DNA of 64,000 bases from Oscillospiraceae bacterium (GTDB lineage: Bacteria > Bacillota > Clostridia > Oscillospirales > Acutalibacteraceae): positions 124,001 through 188,000 of the forward strand of contig CACWPS010000005.1 of the NCBI GenBank assembly GCA_902762875.1, written 5' to 3'. The notes beneath the pieces are model-generated. The model saw only the letters and a list, made by a program, of their open reading frames with translations. It was not told the DNA's origin and searched no databases. Each line of letters starts with the position of its first letter. Within the stretch, counting starts at the first letter, position 1. A program made the position numbers and the translations under genes. This document shows positions 1 through 6,710 of this stretch, in pieces.

Positions 1-53
1 ATGTTTTGCCTGATTTGGGTTAAAATAATAAGAAACACTGTTCGGAGGTAAGT

Positions 54-899
54 ATGATGAAAGGAAGAATTTTAACCGAAGATTTTATATCAGGCTTTAA
101 GGAGTATTTGATTTTAGAGGAAAGGAGCAGGGCTACGGTTGAGAAGTATATACGGGATGTAAAGGTTTTTTCAGCCTTTGTAAGCGGTGTGGAGATTACA
201 AAAGAAGTAGTAATTGAATATAAAAAGCATTTACAGGAAAGCTATGCTGTGCGGAGCGTTAATTCTATGCTTGCAAGCATTAACAGTCTGTTTGCCTTTT
301 TGGGTTGGCAGGAGCTTAGGGTGAAATCCATAAAGATTCAACAGCAAATTTACTGCCCCGAGGAAAGGGAGCTGACCAAAGCCGAATACACACGGCTTTG
401 CGCAGCCGCTAAGCATAAGCGCAATGAGCGGCTAAACCTTATTTTGCAGACGATTTGCGGTACGGGAATAAGGGTAAGCGAACTGCAATTTATAACGGTC
501 GAGGCGGCAAGACGGGGGGAAGCCTCCGTTTCCTGTAAGGCGAAAACCCGCTCGGTCTTTATTGTTAAAGAACTGCAAAAAAAATTGCTCCGTTATGCGG
601 CAGAGCAGAACATTAAAAGCGGTATGATTTTTGTAACACGAAAAGGCAAGCCTTTAAGCCGTACAAATATCTGGCGGGAAATGAAAGCACTTTGCAATGA
701 AGCGGGAGTTAATCCCCAAAAGGTCTTTCCGCACAATCTTCGCCACCTGTTCGCCCGTGTGTTTTACGGAATCGAAAAGGATATTGCAAAGCTTGCCGAT
801 ATTTTAGGTCACAGCAGTATCAACACCACGCGAATTTATATTATTTCCACCGGCACAGAGCACCGCAAAAGAATGGAAAATATGCGGCTTGTAATTTAA
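54..899 (+). CDS. Tyrosine recombinase (XerC/D-like, candidate phase-switch invertase)
   Basis: Site-specific recombinase of the phage-integrase family, 281 aa. The N-terminal SAM-like DNA-binding domain covers roughly residues 8-90. The C-terminal catalytic domain carries all expected active-site residues: Arg140 (GTGIRVSEL), Lys164, His227 and Arg230 (HNLRH), His253 (LGHSS) and the nucleophile Tyr262 (RIYI). GGAGGT at 44-49 lies only 4 nt from ATG 54, so the in-frame ATG at 57 may be the used start. The gene ends 27 nt before a perfect 25-bp inverted-repeat pair (927-951 and 1305-1329). Small recombinases beside such repeats usually flip the enclosed DNA. That it acts on this pair is inference; the family assignment is secure. 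Confidence 0.93.
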   Translation: MMKGRILTEDFISGFKEYLILEERSRATVEKYIRDVKVFSAFVSGVEITKEVVIEYKKHLQESYAVRSVNSMLASINSLFAFLGWQELRVKSIKIQQQIYCPEERELTKAEYTRLCAAAKHKRNERLNLILQTICGTGIRVSELQFITVEAARRGEASVSCKAKTRSVFIVKELQKKLLRYAAEQNIKSGMIFVTRKGKPLSRTNIWREMKALCNEAGVNPQKVFPHNLRHLFARVFYGIEKDIAKLADILGHSSINTTRIYIISTGTEHRKRMENMRLVI

Positions 900-900
900 A

Positions 901-921
901 AACCGCTGTCAAAGACAGCGG
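901..921. terminator. Short perfect hairpin after the recombinase gene
   Basis: CCGCTGTC and GACAGCGG form an 8-bp stem around a 3-nt loop directly after the recombinase stop codon. There is no U-tract, so it may be an mRNA 3'-end stabiliser or a weak terminator rather than a full intrinsic terminator. Confidence 0.35.
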
Positions 922-926
922 CTACA

Positions 927-951
927 ACATAATATGCATTATGTAATTAAC
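927..951 (+). repeat. Left 25-bp inverted repeat of the invertible segment
   Basis: This 25-mer, beginning ACATAATATGC and ending TAATTAAC, is the exact reverse complement of 1305-1329. It holds an internal dyad, ACAT AAT and ATT ATGT arms (7 bp each) around a 4-bp centre. That resembles the paired binding arms of a tyrosine-recombinase crossover site. Confidence 0.9.
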
Positions 952-989
952 ATAATTTTTAAAACAAGCACAGATTACATATATATTAA

Positions 990-1018
990 ATTTTATCACA
1001 GCCTTAAGCTTATTTCAA
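990..1018 (-). promoter_or_regulatory. Promoter inside the invertible segment, pointing left
   Basis: On the minus strand, TTGAAA (1018-1013) and TAAAAT (995-990) are separated by exactly 17 nt. Transcription would start near 983 and run antisense towards the recombinase gene. After inversion it would drive the gene at 1360. Confidence 0.68.
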
Positions 1019-1074
1019 TATTTTTTTGAAAAAAAGTATAATTTTTGGGAATAAACAGAAAAAAAGACAAAGAT

Positions 1075-1119
1075 AGCTAAGCCTTTTTACTCAATTTTGT
1101 AAAAAAGGCTTAGCTTTTT
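1075..1119. terminator. Strong bidirectional intrinsic terminator
   Basis: AGCTAAGCCTTTTTAC pairs with TAAAAAAGGCTTAGCT around a 9-nt loop, and a T-run follows. The complementary strand also has a run of T residues. It would stop read-through from the recombinase side in either orientation of the segment. Confidence 0.85.
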
Positions 1120-1176
1120 GCATTTTCAGCGCTTTCCTTTGGCACAGAGAGAATTGTCCGAGAGTAAAAATGCGGC

Positions 1177-1296
1177 TTTTTCTCTCCCTCAGTCTCGCTG
1201 TGCCATGCTCGACAGCCGCTGACGGCGGCGGTCTCCTTTGTCACTTCGTGACATCTCCTCACACTGTGAGGAGTCACCCTCGTCAGAGGGAGCCTT
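1177..1296. repeat. Intergenic palindromic repeat, family A (copy 1)
   Basis: Nested palindromes built from CTCCCTC, GTCACTTCGTGAC, CACACTGTGAGGAG and GAGGGAG. Related copies occur at 4064, 6711, 27650, 47218 and 59484. No coding capacity. This copy lies inside the putative invertible segment. Confidence 0.7.
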
Positions 1297-1304
1297 AAAC
1301 AGCA

Positions 1305-1329
1305 GTTAATTACATAATGCATATTATGT
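1305..1329 (-). repeat. Right 25-bp inverted repeat of the invertible segment
   Basis: Exact reverse complement of 927-951, ending 30 nt before the TTG start of the first surface-protein gene. Confidence 0.9.
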
Positions 1330-1359
1330 ATTCAGTTTTTTAAAAAGGGGGCGGCTGTA

Positions 1360-2157
1360 TTGGAGGAAGGGAAAAAGAGAAAAACGGTAAAGGCGTTGAT
1401 AATTACACTTTCCGTTTTGCTTGCTATCAGTCTTGCTTCGCTTGTCGGTATACTGATGTTCAAGCGCTTTGCCGCTTCAAAGCCTGCCTCTGTTACGGTG
1501 TCGGACAATATTATTACGCACGAAAAAGAAAATTCGGATATTTCCTCTGCTCCCGAGAGCCCGCAAGGCGTAGGGGAGAGCTCCGCGTCCGCTTCTCAAG
1601 CTCCGTCCGATTTGAGTGAAAGGGGCGTAAAGGCGCTGTATTTACATAGCCGTAATACTGATGACAATACGGCGTTTAAGGTCACCGATATGTTCCCCGG
1701 CGACAGCGAAACCAAGTATTATTGCGTTCGGGTTTCCCACAAGGGTGATGTGGTTCTCCGTTTCCGTGCAGATGTCCGCCCCGGTTATGAAAAGCTTGCC
1801 GAGGTGCTCTGTTGCCGTATTACTTTGCCCGAAAACAGCGGGGTGCTTTATGACGGTCTTATGCGGGATATGCCCGAATCGCTGAATCACGCGCTTAACA
1901 CCGATAAAGGCACGGCAAGCGAGGTCTATTACGAGATTACCGCATATTTAGACACCAGCGTCGGTAACGAATATATGAACAAGGATTTGATTGCCGACTT
2001 CCGTTGGTGGGTGGAGGAAACGGGAAATCTTGATTCTCCGCAGACGGGCGATTCTTTCAATCTCTATTTGTGGATGTGCATTGCCGTAGGGTCTCTGTTC
2101 CTGCTGATTCTGCTTTGGAAAAAGCGCAAAAAGGAGGACGCAGCCAATGAACGATAA
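1360..2157 (+). CDS. Membrane or sortase-type anchored surface protein of the SipW/TasA-like locus
   Basis: 265 aa from a TTG start with AAGGGGG about 10 nt upstream. Residues about 10-35 form a signal or membrane segment, followed by a Ser/Pro/Glu-rich linker (to about 90) and a globular domain (about 90-225) containing VTDMFPGDSETKYY, a pattern typical of proteins found with SipW and TasA homologues. The C-terminus reads SPQTGD, then a hydrophobic segment (about 232-252), then KKRKK. That matches the layout of a sortase signal; C. difficile SrtB is known to use (S/N)PXTG, so SPQTG could be such a site. No sortase gene lies in this window, so simple membrane anchoring is equally possible. 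First gene of the locus, 30 nt after the right inverted repeat; its end overlaps the next gene by 11 nt. Confidence 0.75.
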   Translation: MEEGKKRKTVKALIITLSVLLAISLASLVGILMFKRFAASKPASVTVSDNIITHEKENSDISSAPESPQGVGESSASASQAPSDLSERGVKALYLHSRNTDDNTAFKVTDMFPGDSETKYYCVRVSHKGDVVLRFRADVRPGYEKLAEVLCCRITLPENSGVLYDGLMRDMPESLNHALNTDKGTASEVYYEITAYLDTSVGNEYMNKDLIADFRWWVEETGNLDSPQTGDSFNLYLWMCIAVGSLFLLILLWKKRKKEDAANER

Positions 2158-2695
2158 CAGCAAAACCGCAAAGAAGCTGACCGGCAGCATTATTGCCGTG
2201 GTTGTTTTGGCTCTCTGCCTGTGCATTACCACCTTTGCTCTCGTGTGGGCGACCGTTTCGGTTGATAATAACCTGTTTCATACCGGCACGGTAAAAATAA
2301 ATCTGAATGACGGCAAGCCTGTCATAGAAGAACACGAATTCCTGTTTGAACCAGGTATGACGGTGAAAAAGGACTTTTTTATCGAGAACGAAAGTACGTG
2401 TGATGTTTATTACAAGCTGTATTTCGATAATGTCAACGGCGGTCTTGCGGACGTGCTTCAAATTACCGTTAAGGACGGGGACAGAACCTTGTATCAAGGC
2501 ACAGCGGCAGAGCTTAACCGCACTGAAGTCACAGCTGCGGACGATGTTTTGAAAATTAAAGAACGGCGGGAATTAACCGTTTATTTCTACTTCCCCGCAG
2601 ATGCCGCAAACAGCACTCAAAACCTAACCCTTACCTTTGATTTGTGCGCAGATGCGGTTCAGACCAAGAATAACCCGAATAAGCTTTTCGTTTAG
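2147..2695 (+). CDS. TasA/camelysin-like secreted protein
   Basis: 182 aa. GGAGG lies 7 nt before the ATG, and the start overlaps the upstream gene by 11 nt (translational coupling). Residues about 12-38 form a hydrophobic signal peptide ending near TTFALVWATVS. This resembles the SipW-cognate class, in which an aromatic/small-residue patch precedes the mature chain, followed by TGTVKINLNDG. The beta-rich body contains LFEPGMTVKKDFFIEN, the conserved pattern in TasA/camelysin domains where the chain turns to describe 'external' bonding strands. It probably is processed by the signal peptidase at 3016 and assembles at the cell surface. Family assignment is from sequence pattern only; exact role (fibre subunit or accessory) is unknown. 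Confidence 0.72.
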   Translation: MNDNSKTAKKLTGSIIAVVVLALCLCITTFALVWATVSVDNNLFHTGTVKINLNDGKPVIEEHEFLFEPGMTVKKDFFIENESTCDVYYKLYFDNVNGGLADVLQITVKDGDRTLYQGTAAELNRTEVTAADDVLKIKERRELTVYFYFPADAANSTQNLTLTFDLCADAVQTKNNPNKLFV

Positions 2696-2706
2696 GAGCG
2701 GTAAAA

Positions 2707-2999
2707 ATGAACATAAAAAAGCTGTTTGAATTTTTCGGGGGGGGGGTACGCCTGTGAGCATAGAGGTTGTAAAAATCCCGCAATCCGAAGACCCAAACGA
2801 GCGTTGCGTATCTTGCTATGCAGATACGGGAATACCCAAGGATATGCCGGTTGAAAAAAGAAAGCATTATGTAATAGGCTGCGGTCAGCTTTGCCCCGAC
2901 TGCTATGCAAAGATTAAGCTTAACAGCGAGAGCGAGGAAGGCTTAACGCAAGAGGAATTGGAGCTTTTGCTTGAAATAACGGCTCGCGACAGCAAATAA
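2707..2999 (+). CDS. Small Cys-rich protein gene interrupted at a G10 tract (possible contingency locus)
   Basis: An ATG at 2707, well placed behind AGGAG (2694-2698), opens a frame that reads MNIKKLFEFFGGG and hits TGA at 2755 after ten consecutive G (2737-2746). With 11 or 8 G the frame would join the open frame that continues to 2999, giving about 97 aa. As drawn, only an internal GTG at 2754 with no good ribosome-binding site could start the second part (81 aa). That part has a CVSC and a CGQLCPDC cluster, suggesting a zinc-ribbon-like site. Function unknown. It sits between a TasA-like gene and the SipW peptidase. Either the G-tract is phase-variable or the homopolymer is mis-sequenced. 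Confidence 0.65.
2737..2746 (+). repeat. Poly-G tract (10 G)
   Basis: Ten G residues starting at codon 11 of the small gene. The length sets whether translation from the well-supported ATG at 2707 continues (11 or 8 G) or stops (10 G). Confidence 0.95.
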
Positions 3000-3015
3000 A
3001 TCAGGGAGTGCGATT

Positions 3016-3741
3016 ATGAAAAAGGTTTTAAACATAATAAAAAACATATTTGTCTGGCTTATGGTGGCATTGGCGGTCTGTATGATGATTTTTACCGTCG
3101 TTTCGGTGAACACATTTGACCGCTCCGACCGCAGTCTGTTCGGCTTCAAGGCGTTTATAGTCCTGTCTGACTCGATGAGTAAGACGGATTTTGACGCGGG
3201 CGATCTTGTACTGGTAAAAGAGGTTGATCCCTCAACCTTAAAGGAAGGGGATATCATCGCCTACACCTCGCAGAACACCTCGAATTACGGCGAAACGGTC
3301 ACCCATAAAATAAGAAAGCTTACCACCGACGCCAATGGTGAGGCGGGCTTTATCACTTACGGTACTACGACCGATACCGATGACGAGACCGTGGTTACAT
3401 ACCCTTATGTTTTGGGCAAATACAAAACCAATATCCCGAAGGTCGGCAGATTCTTTATGTTTTTGAAGACCACGCCCGGGTATATTGTGTGTATTTTAAT
3501 TCCCTTCCTTTTGCTGATTTTAATTCAGGGGCTTAACTGCATTAAGCTTTTCCGCCGCTATAAGCTTGAACAGATGGCGGAAATGAAGGAGGAGCGGGCA
3601 AAGATAGAAGAGGAGCGCGCCGAAAGTCAGAAAATGATGGCGGAGCTGTTAGCACTTAAGGCACAGCTTGCCGAGAAGGAAAATCAAAATAAAGACAGCG
3701 AGATGAACACCGCGGAAAATGGAACAGACGGTAATTTATAA
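3016..3741 (+). CDS. sipW: ER-type signal peptidase I (SipW-like)
   Basis: 241 aa membrane peptidase that removes signal peptides from TasA-type proteins. An N-terminal membrane segment (about 8-30) precedes the catalytic domain. The nucleophile is Ser53 in LSDSMSK (usual motif SGSM) and the general base is His97 in TVTHKI. Use of Ser-His instead of Ser-Lys marks the archaeal/ER (SipW) type. A second membrane segment (about 155-182) is followed by an acidic/basic coiled-coil tail (about 185-228), an extension beyond typical SipW. GGGAG lies upstream of the ATG. Its natural substrates are the neighbouring proteins with SipW-cognate signals (2147, 4413, 6057). The replacement of Gly by Asp in SGSM is mildly unusual. 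Confidence 0.9.
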   Translation: MKKVLNIIKNIFVWLMVALAVCMMIFTVVSVNTFDRSDRSLFGFKAFIVLSDSMSKTDFDAGDLVLVKEVDPSTLKEGDIIAYTSQNTSNYGETVTHKIRKLTTDANGEAGFITYGTTTDTDDETVVTYPYVLGKYKTNIPKVGRFFMFLKTTPGYIVCILIPFLLLILIQGLNCIKLFRRYKLEQMAEMKEERAKIEEERAESQKMMAELLALKAQLAEKENQNKDSEMNTAENGTDGNL

Positions 3742-3937
3742 TATTTTGATCGCGCTTTTTATCGGCATAATAGTCTTCTTGCTTATACTTCGTCTCGTAT
3801 TTCGTTTGGACAGCCTTAAAAGAGATATTAGATATGTAAATATGGAAATCAGGCGGACAAGGGGCTCGGAGCGCAAAGCTTGGCAAAAGGAAAAACGCCG
3901 CCTGTGGCTTTCCCTTATTCCCTTTTATAAAAGGTAA
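3719..3937 (+). CDS. Small single-pass membrane protein, unknown
   Basis: 72 aa. It starts inside the last 23 nt of the signal peptidase gene in another frame, suggesting translational coupling. Residues about 6-28 are a hydrophobic membrane helix; the rest is strongly basic and amphipathic (KRDIRYVNMEIRRTRGSERK), ending IPFYKR. No family recognised. Its position suggests an accessory role in the SipW/TasA-like locus. A weak GCGGAAA precedes the start, so expression would depend on the upstream gene. Confidence 0.6.
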   Translation: MEQTVIYNILIALFIGIIVFLLILRLVFRLDSLKRDIRYVNMEIRRTRGSERKAWQKEKRRLWLSLIPFYKR

Positions 3938-3950
3938 AAATAAAATCTAT

Positions 3951-4060
3951 TTCGGCAGCCTAAAGGCATAAACGCCTTGCGAACAACGAATAACAATTAT
4001 CTCTCTACTCTATTATTATTTCTTTAACGTGAGGGGTTTATGTCTTTCGGTTGCCGAAAT
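3951..4060 (+). ncRNA. Structured RNA element, copy 1 (leader of TasA-like gene at 4413)
   Basis: Terminal arms TTCGGCAGCCTAAAGGCATA and TATGTCTTTCGGTTGCCGAA pair into a long stem enclosing about 60 nt. The loop holds AACGAATAACAATTATCTCT, identical in copy 2 (5791-5897). The two stems differ at several positions yet keep pairing: two full compensatory changes plus G-U changes that pair only on the plus strand. That indicates an RNA acting in the direction of the downstream genes. It resembles no riboswitch or ribozyme class I can name. Confidence 0.62.
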
Positions 4061-4063
4061 AAA

Positions 4064-4266
4064 GGCTCCCTTGTGTAAAGGGAGCTGGCACGAAGTGACT
4101 GAGGGATTGCCGTAAAGGTCAAAACTTAAGGCACAAATAAAACATTAACAATCCCTCCGTCTTTTGCTTAGCAAAATCCACCTCTCAACTGCCGTTTCGG
4201 TCGGTGCTTCTAAGCTTACGCTTAGAGATTGCCACAGGCAATCCGCACCCTTTACACAAGGGAGGC
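4064..4266. repeat. Intergenic palindromic repeat, family A (copy 2)
   Basis: Begins GGCTCCCTTGTGTAAAGGGA and ends with its near inverse, CTTTACACAAGGGAGGC. The first 130 nt are almost identical to the copy at 6711-6850. An extra palindromic block (about 4190-4250, with TAAGCTTACGCTTA) is inserted near the right end. The rest of 3938-4412 holds copy 1 of the structured RNA and an AT-rich stretch before the next gene. Confidence 0.8.
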
Positions 4267-4412
4267 AAAGCAGAAAAAATCACTTATATTTACATCCGTC
4301 GGCGCAGCCGACACCGAAATTATTCATTATTCATTTAATTTGTTGTAAACGGCGAAATACCGATTACATAGTGTTATTCCAATGGAAAATAAATTTTAAG
4401 GAGGAAAAAACA

Positions 4413-5747
4413 ATGAATAACACAAAGACAACGAAGCGCGCGTTGTTGTCTTCCGTTACGGCAATGCTTATCTGCGTTGCAATGCTCATCGGAACAACCT
4501 TCGCGTGGTTCACCGACACCGCATCCACTGCGGTGAACAAGATCCAATCTGGTAAGCTGGATGTGGCTCTTCAAATGTCCACCGACGGCACAAATTGGGA
4601 AAGTGCAGAGGATAAGACCCTTACTTTCAAGACCGCAGACAATAGAGCCGCCGACCAAATTCTTTGGGAGCCGGGCTGTACATACGAGCTGCCGCAGCTC
4701 CGTGTTGTCAACAACGGCAACCTTGCTCTGAAGTACAAGATTCAGATCACCGGTATTAACGGTGATGCCAAACTGAATGAGGTTATTGATTGGACCATCA
4801 ACGGTGCCGCGATCAATCTGACCGAGGAATATCTGTCTGCCGGTCAGCCGGGCGCTGCTTTCACCATCAAGGGTCATATGCAGGAAACTGCCGGCAAAGA
4901 TTATCAGAATCTTACGATTGATGGCATCGGCATCACTGTTGTAGCTACTCAGGATACTGTTGAGAACGACAGCTACGGCAATAAGTATGATAAGGACGCT
5001 ACTTATGAGATTCCTGTGAATTCCAACGCTCAAACTGTTGACTTCACCAATTATGCAACCGCCACCGAGTTCGTTCTTAAAAACTACACTGACCTAAAAG
5101 CTTTTGCAAAAGAGCTTAATGTGAACGGCAAGAGTTTCAGCGGTAAGACCGTTAAGTTGGGCGCAGACATCGATCTCGGCAACACAGAATGGACTCCTAT
5201 CGGTCAAACCCGCAGTAACGGAACTGCTAACTACTTCCAAGGCACATTTGACGGAGATAACCACACCATTAAGAATCTCGCAATTTCTGCAAGTGCTTGG
5301 GATGAGGGTGCAAACTACGCTGCCGGTCTGTTCGGCTTCATTGATGCCGGTGGCGCTACCATTAAAAACCTGACCATCGACGGTGCAAGAGTCGAGGGTC
5401 ACCACTGGACAGGCGCTGTTGTCGGCTATTTGACCGGTACCGTCAAGAATTGCCATGTAAAGAACGCAACGGTAATCTCTACTCATGCTAACGATGATGC
5501 TTGCGGCGACAAGGTTGGTGCAGTTGTTGGTTATATCAACACCGGAGACAGTGTTGTTAGTGGTTGTACCGCTTACAAATGCACAATCAAAGCAGGTCGT
5601 GATGCAGGTCAAATCGTTGGTTGCAACACCGTTGGCGCTTCTGTACTCGACTGTAAAGCTAATGAGGTAACTGTTGGAGCTACCGGCGATTGCACTCACA
5701 GTAATGCAGGTGGTAACATCAAGAACGATATTGTTGGTCGCACATAA
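4413..5747 (+). CDS. TasA-like protein with SipW-cognate signal peptide and GLUG-type repeats
   Basis: 444 aa from ATG 4413 with AAGGAGG 7 nt upstream; an in-frame upstream extension to 4164 lies in repeat DNA and is not used. Residues 1-37 are a SipW-cognate signal: basic start, hydrophobic core, then GTTFAWFTDTAST and the downstream KIQSGKLDVAL pattern. A TasA/camelysin-like beta domain follows (about 38-200, including LWEPGCTYELPQLRVVNNGN). The C-terminal half (about 240-435) has GLUG-like repeats: AGLFGFIDAGGATIKNLTID, GAVVGYLTGTVKNCHV, VGAVVGYINTGDSVVSGC. Such repeats build beta-helix surfaces in adhesins. It probably is secreted via the peptidase at 3016 and forms or decorates surface fibres. 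Flanked on both sides by copies of the structured RNA element. Confidence 0.85.
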   Translation: MNNTKTTKRALLSSVTAMLICVAMLIGTTFAWFTDTASTAVNKIQSGKLDVALQMSTDGTNWESAEDKTLTFKTADNRAADQILWEPGCTYELPQLRVVNNGNLALKYKIQITGINGDAKLNEVIDWTINGAAINLTEEYLSAGQPGAAFTIKGHMQETAGKDYQNLTIDGIGITVVATQDTVENDSYGNKYDKDATYEIPVNSNAQTVDFTNYATATEFVLKNYTDLKAFAKELNVNGKSFSGKTVKLGADIDLGNTEWTPIGQTRSNGTANYFQGTFDGDNHTIKNLAISASAWDEGANYAAGLFGFIDAGGATIKNLTIDGARVEGHHWTGAVVGYLTGTVKNCHVKNATVISTHANDDACGDKVGAVVGYINTGDSVVSGCTAYKCTIKAGRDAGQIVGCNTVGASVLDCKANEVTVGATGDCTHSNAGGNIKNDIVGRT

Positions 5748-5790
5748 TTTTCATAGTTTTTTGAAAACCCTCTCAACCCTCGGGTTGAGG

Positions 5791-5897
5791 GGCAATCAAA
5801 GGGCATAAGCGTTTTGCAAGCAACGAATAACAATTATCTCTCTGCTCCGATATTATTATTTTACCGCAGGGCGCTTGTGTCTTTTGATTGCCGAAAT
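5791..5897 (+). ncRNA. Structured RNA element, copy 2 (leader of TasA-like gene at 6057)
   Basis: Arms GGCAATCAAAGGGCATAAGCG and its partner ending TTTTGATTGCC pair with three G-U pairs on the plus strand (these would be mismatches on the minus strand). The loop core is identical to copy 1 over more than 20 nt, while the stem sequence has diverged with compensation. It lies about 160 nt before the next SipW-cognate gene. Confidence 0.62.
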
Positions 5898-5930
5898 TCT
5901 ACAAAGATTAATTTGATTTCGTAGGGAACG

Positions 5931-5985
5931 ACCTGCGTGTCGTTCCGCATAAATACAAAACGGACGAACAATGGTCGCCCCTACG
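5931..5985. repeat. Intergenic palindromic repeat, family B (copy 1)
   Basis: GTAGGGAACGACCTGCGTGTCGTTCC hairpin-type unit closed by a CGCCCCTAC end. Other family B copies share the GTAGGGG...CCCCTAC frame with variable inner palindromes. Short 'TCTAATGTCTAACATCTA' runs follow at 6005-6040. Confidence 0.6.
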
Positions 5986-6056
5986 ATAGGTTCATTTAAT
6001 TGCCGTCTAATGTCTAACATCTACCGTCTAATATCTAACAAGGGAGGTTATTTTCC

Positions 6057-6584
6057 GTGAAACATTCAAAGCATTTGTTGAGCAGTCTATTCTATGTTCC
6101 GAAGTATGAAAAGGTATCGGACAAAGCGTTTTTACGGATGATGCTTTCCTCGGTATTCGGTATTCTGATTTGCGGGATATGCCTTGCGGGGCTTACCTGG
6201 GCTTGGTTTTCAAGCACCGTTACAAGCACGGCAAACACGATTACCTCGGCTGATTTTACCGTACAAATATCAATTAACGGCAGTGAAGCCACATCTGACA
6301 GCGGCGTCTATAATCTTGGCAGGAACTCGACCGTTACCGTTAAAGCTGTAGGCAGCGCAACCACAGGGTATTGCAAGGTGGAGTTCGACGGAAAAGCTTA
6401 TTACACCGTTCCGCTCTTTACAGATTCGGAGAGCGATACAGTTGCATTTACCGTATACGCTTCTGAAAATTCCGAGCTTAAAATCACCCCGCAATGGGGC
6501 ACCTGTGCGGTGGCGGATGAAAACCCGCGCATAGGAAATCAGGAGGACACGGAAAATCATATTGTAAACACTATAGGAAATTAG
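6057..6584 (+). CDS. TasA/camelysin-like secreted protein (short)
   Basis: 175 aa from a GTG start with GGGAGG about 10 nt upstream. An unusual 25-residue cytoplasmic leader (YVPKYEKVSDKAF) precedes the hydrophobic core (about 31-50). Then comes LTWAWFSSTVTSTANTITSA, the SipW-cognate cleavage pattern of aromatic residues followed by Ser/Thr and ADFTVQISING. The mature chain (about 120 aa) is a small beta domain. No GLUG repeats, so it is likely a simple fibre subunit or cap. Last gene of the locus; repeat DNA follows. Family is clear from the signal; role is inferred. Confidence 0.75.
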   Translation: MKHSKHLLSSLFYVPKYEKVSDKAFLRMMLSSVFGILICGICLAGLTWAWFSSTVTSTANTITSADFTVQISINGSEATSDSGVYNLGRNSTVTVKAVGSATTGYCKVEFDGKAYYTVPLFTDSESDTVAFTVYASENSELKITPQWGTCAVADENPRIGNQEDTENHIVNTIGN

Positions 6585-6592
6585 ACGGTATT

Positions 6593-6690
6593 CGGGACGA
6601 TTTGGGGCTGTCCCCTACAAGGGTAAATGAATATGCGTAGGGGACGGTGCCCACACCGTCCCGTATAAATACAAAACGGACGGTAGAGCC
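6593..6690. repeat. Intergenic palindromic repeat, family B (copy 2)
   Basis: Contains GTAGGGGACGGTGCCCACAC with CGTCCC, and a tail (ATAAATACAAAACGGACG) shared with the copy at 5931. Confidence 0.6.
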
Positions 6691-6710
6691 CAAAGGCGCT
6701 CACCTTTAAA

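Larger units (their letters stand above)
927..1329. other. Putative invertible promoter segment (phase switch), drawn in the OFF orientation
   Basis: Two perfect 25-bp inverted repeats enclose 353 bp of non-coding DNA. The segment lies between a tyrosine recombinase gene and the first gene of a SipW/TasA-like locus. Inside are a TTGAAA-N17-TAAAAT promoter on the minus strand (990-1018), a strong bidirectional terminator (1075-1119) and one copy of intergenic repeat family A (1177-1296). As drawn, the promoter fires back towards the recombinase. If flipped, it would lie near 1238-1266, read rightwards, and start transcripts about 85 nt before the TTG start at 1360, with no terminator in between. 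Repeats and promoter are read directly; the switching function is inference. Confidence 0.72.

Noticed and set aside
1037..1042. Plus-strand TATAAT in the invertible segment as an ON promoter
   Set aside because: The -35 region at 17-nt spacing is TTCAAT, and a strong terminator follows at 1075-1119, so it could not drive the locus.
4164..4412. 83-codon N-terminal extension of the GLUG protein
   Set aside because: It lies in family A repeat DNA; ATG 4413 has a Shine-Dalgarno site and starts a proper SipW-cognate signal.
3951..5897. Integron attC sites near a tyrosine recombinase
   Set aside because: The stem-loops lack the GTTRRRY/RYYYAAC ends and extrahelical base pattern; the recombinase lacks an IntI-type insert and the arms favour an RNA function.
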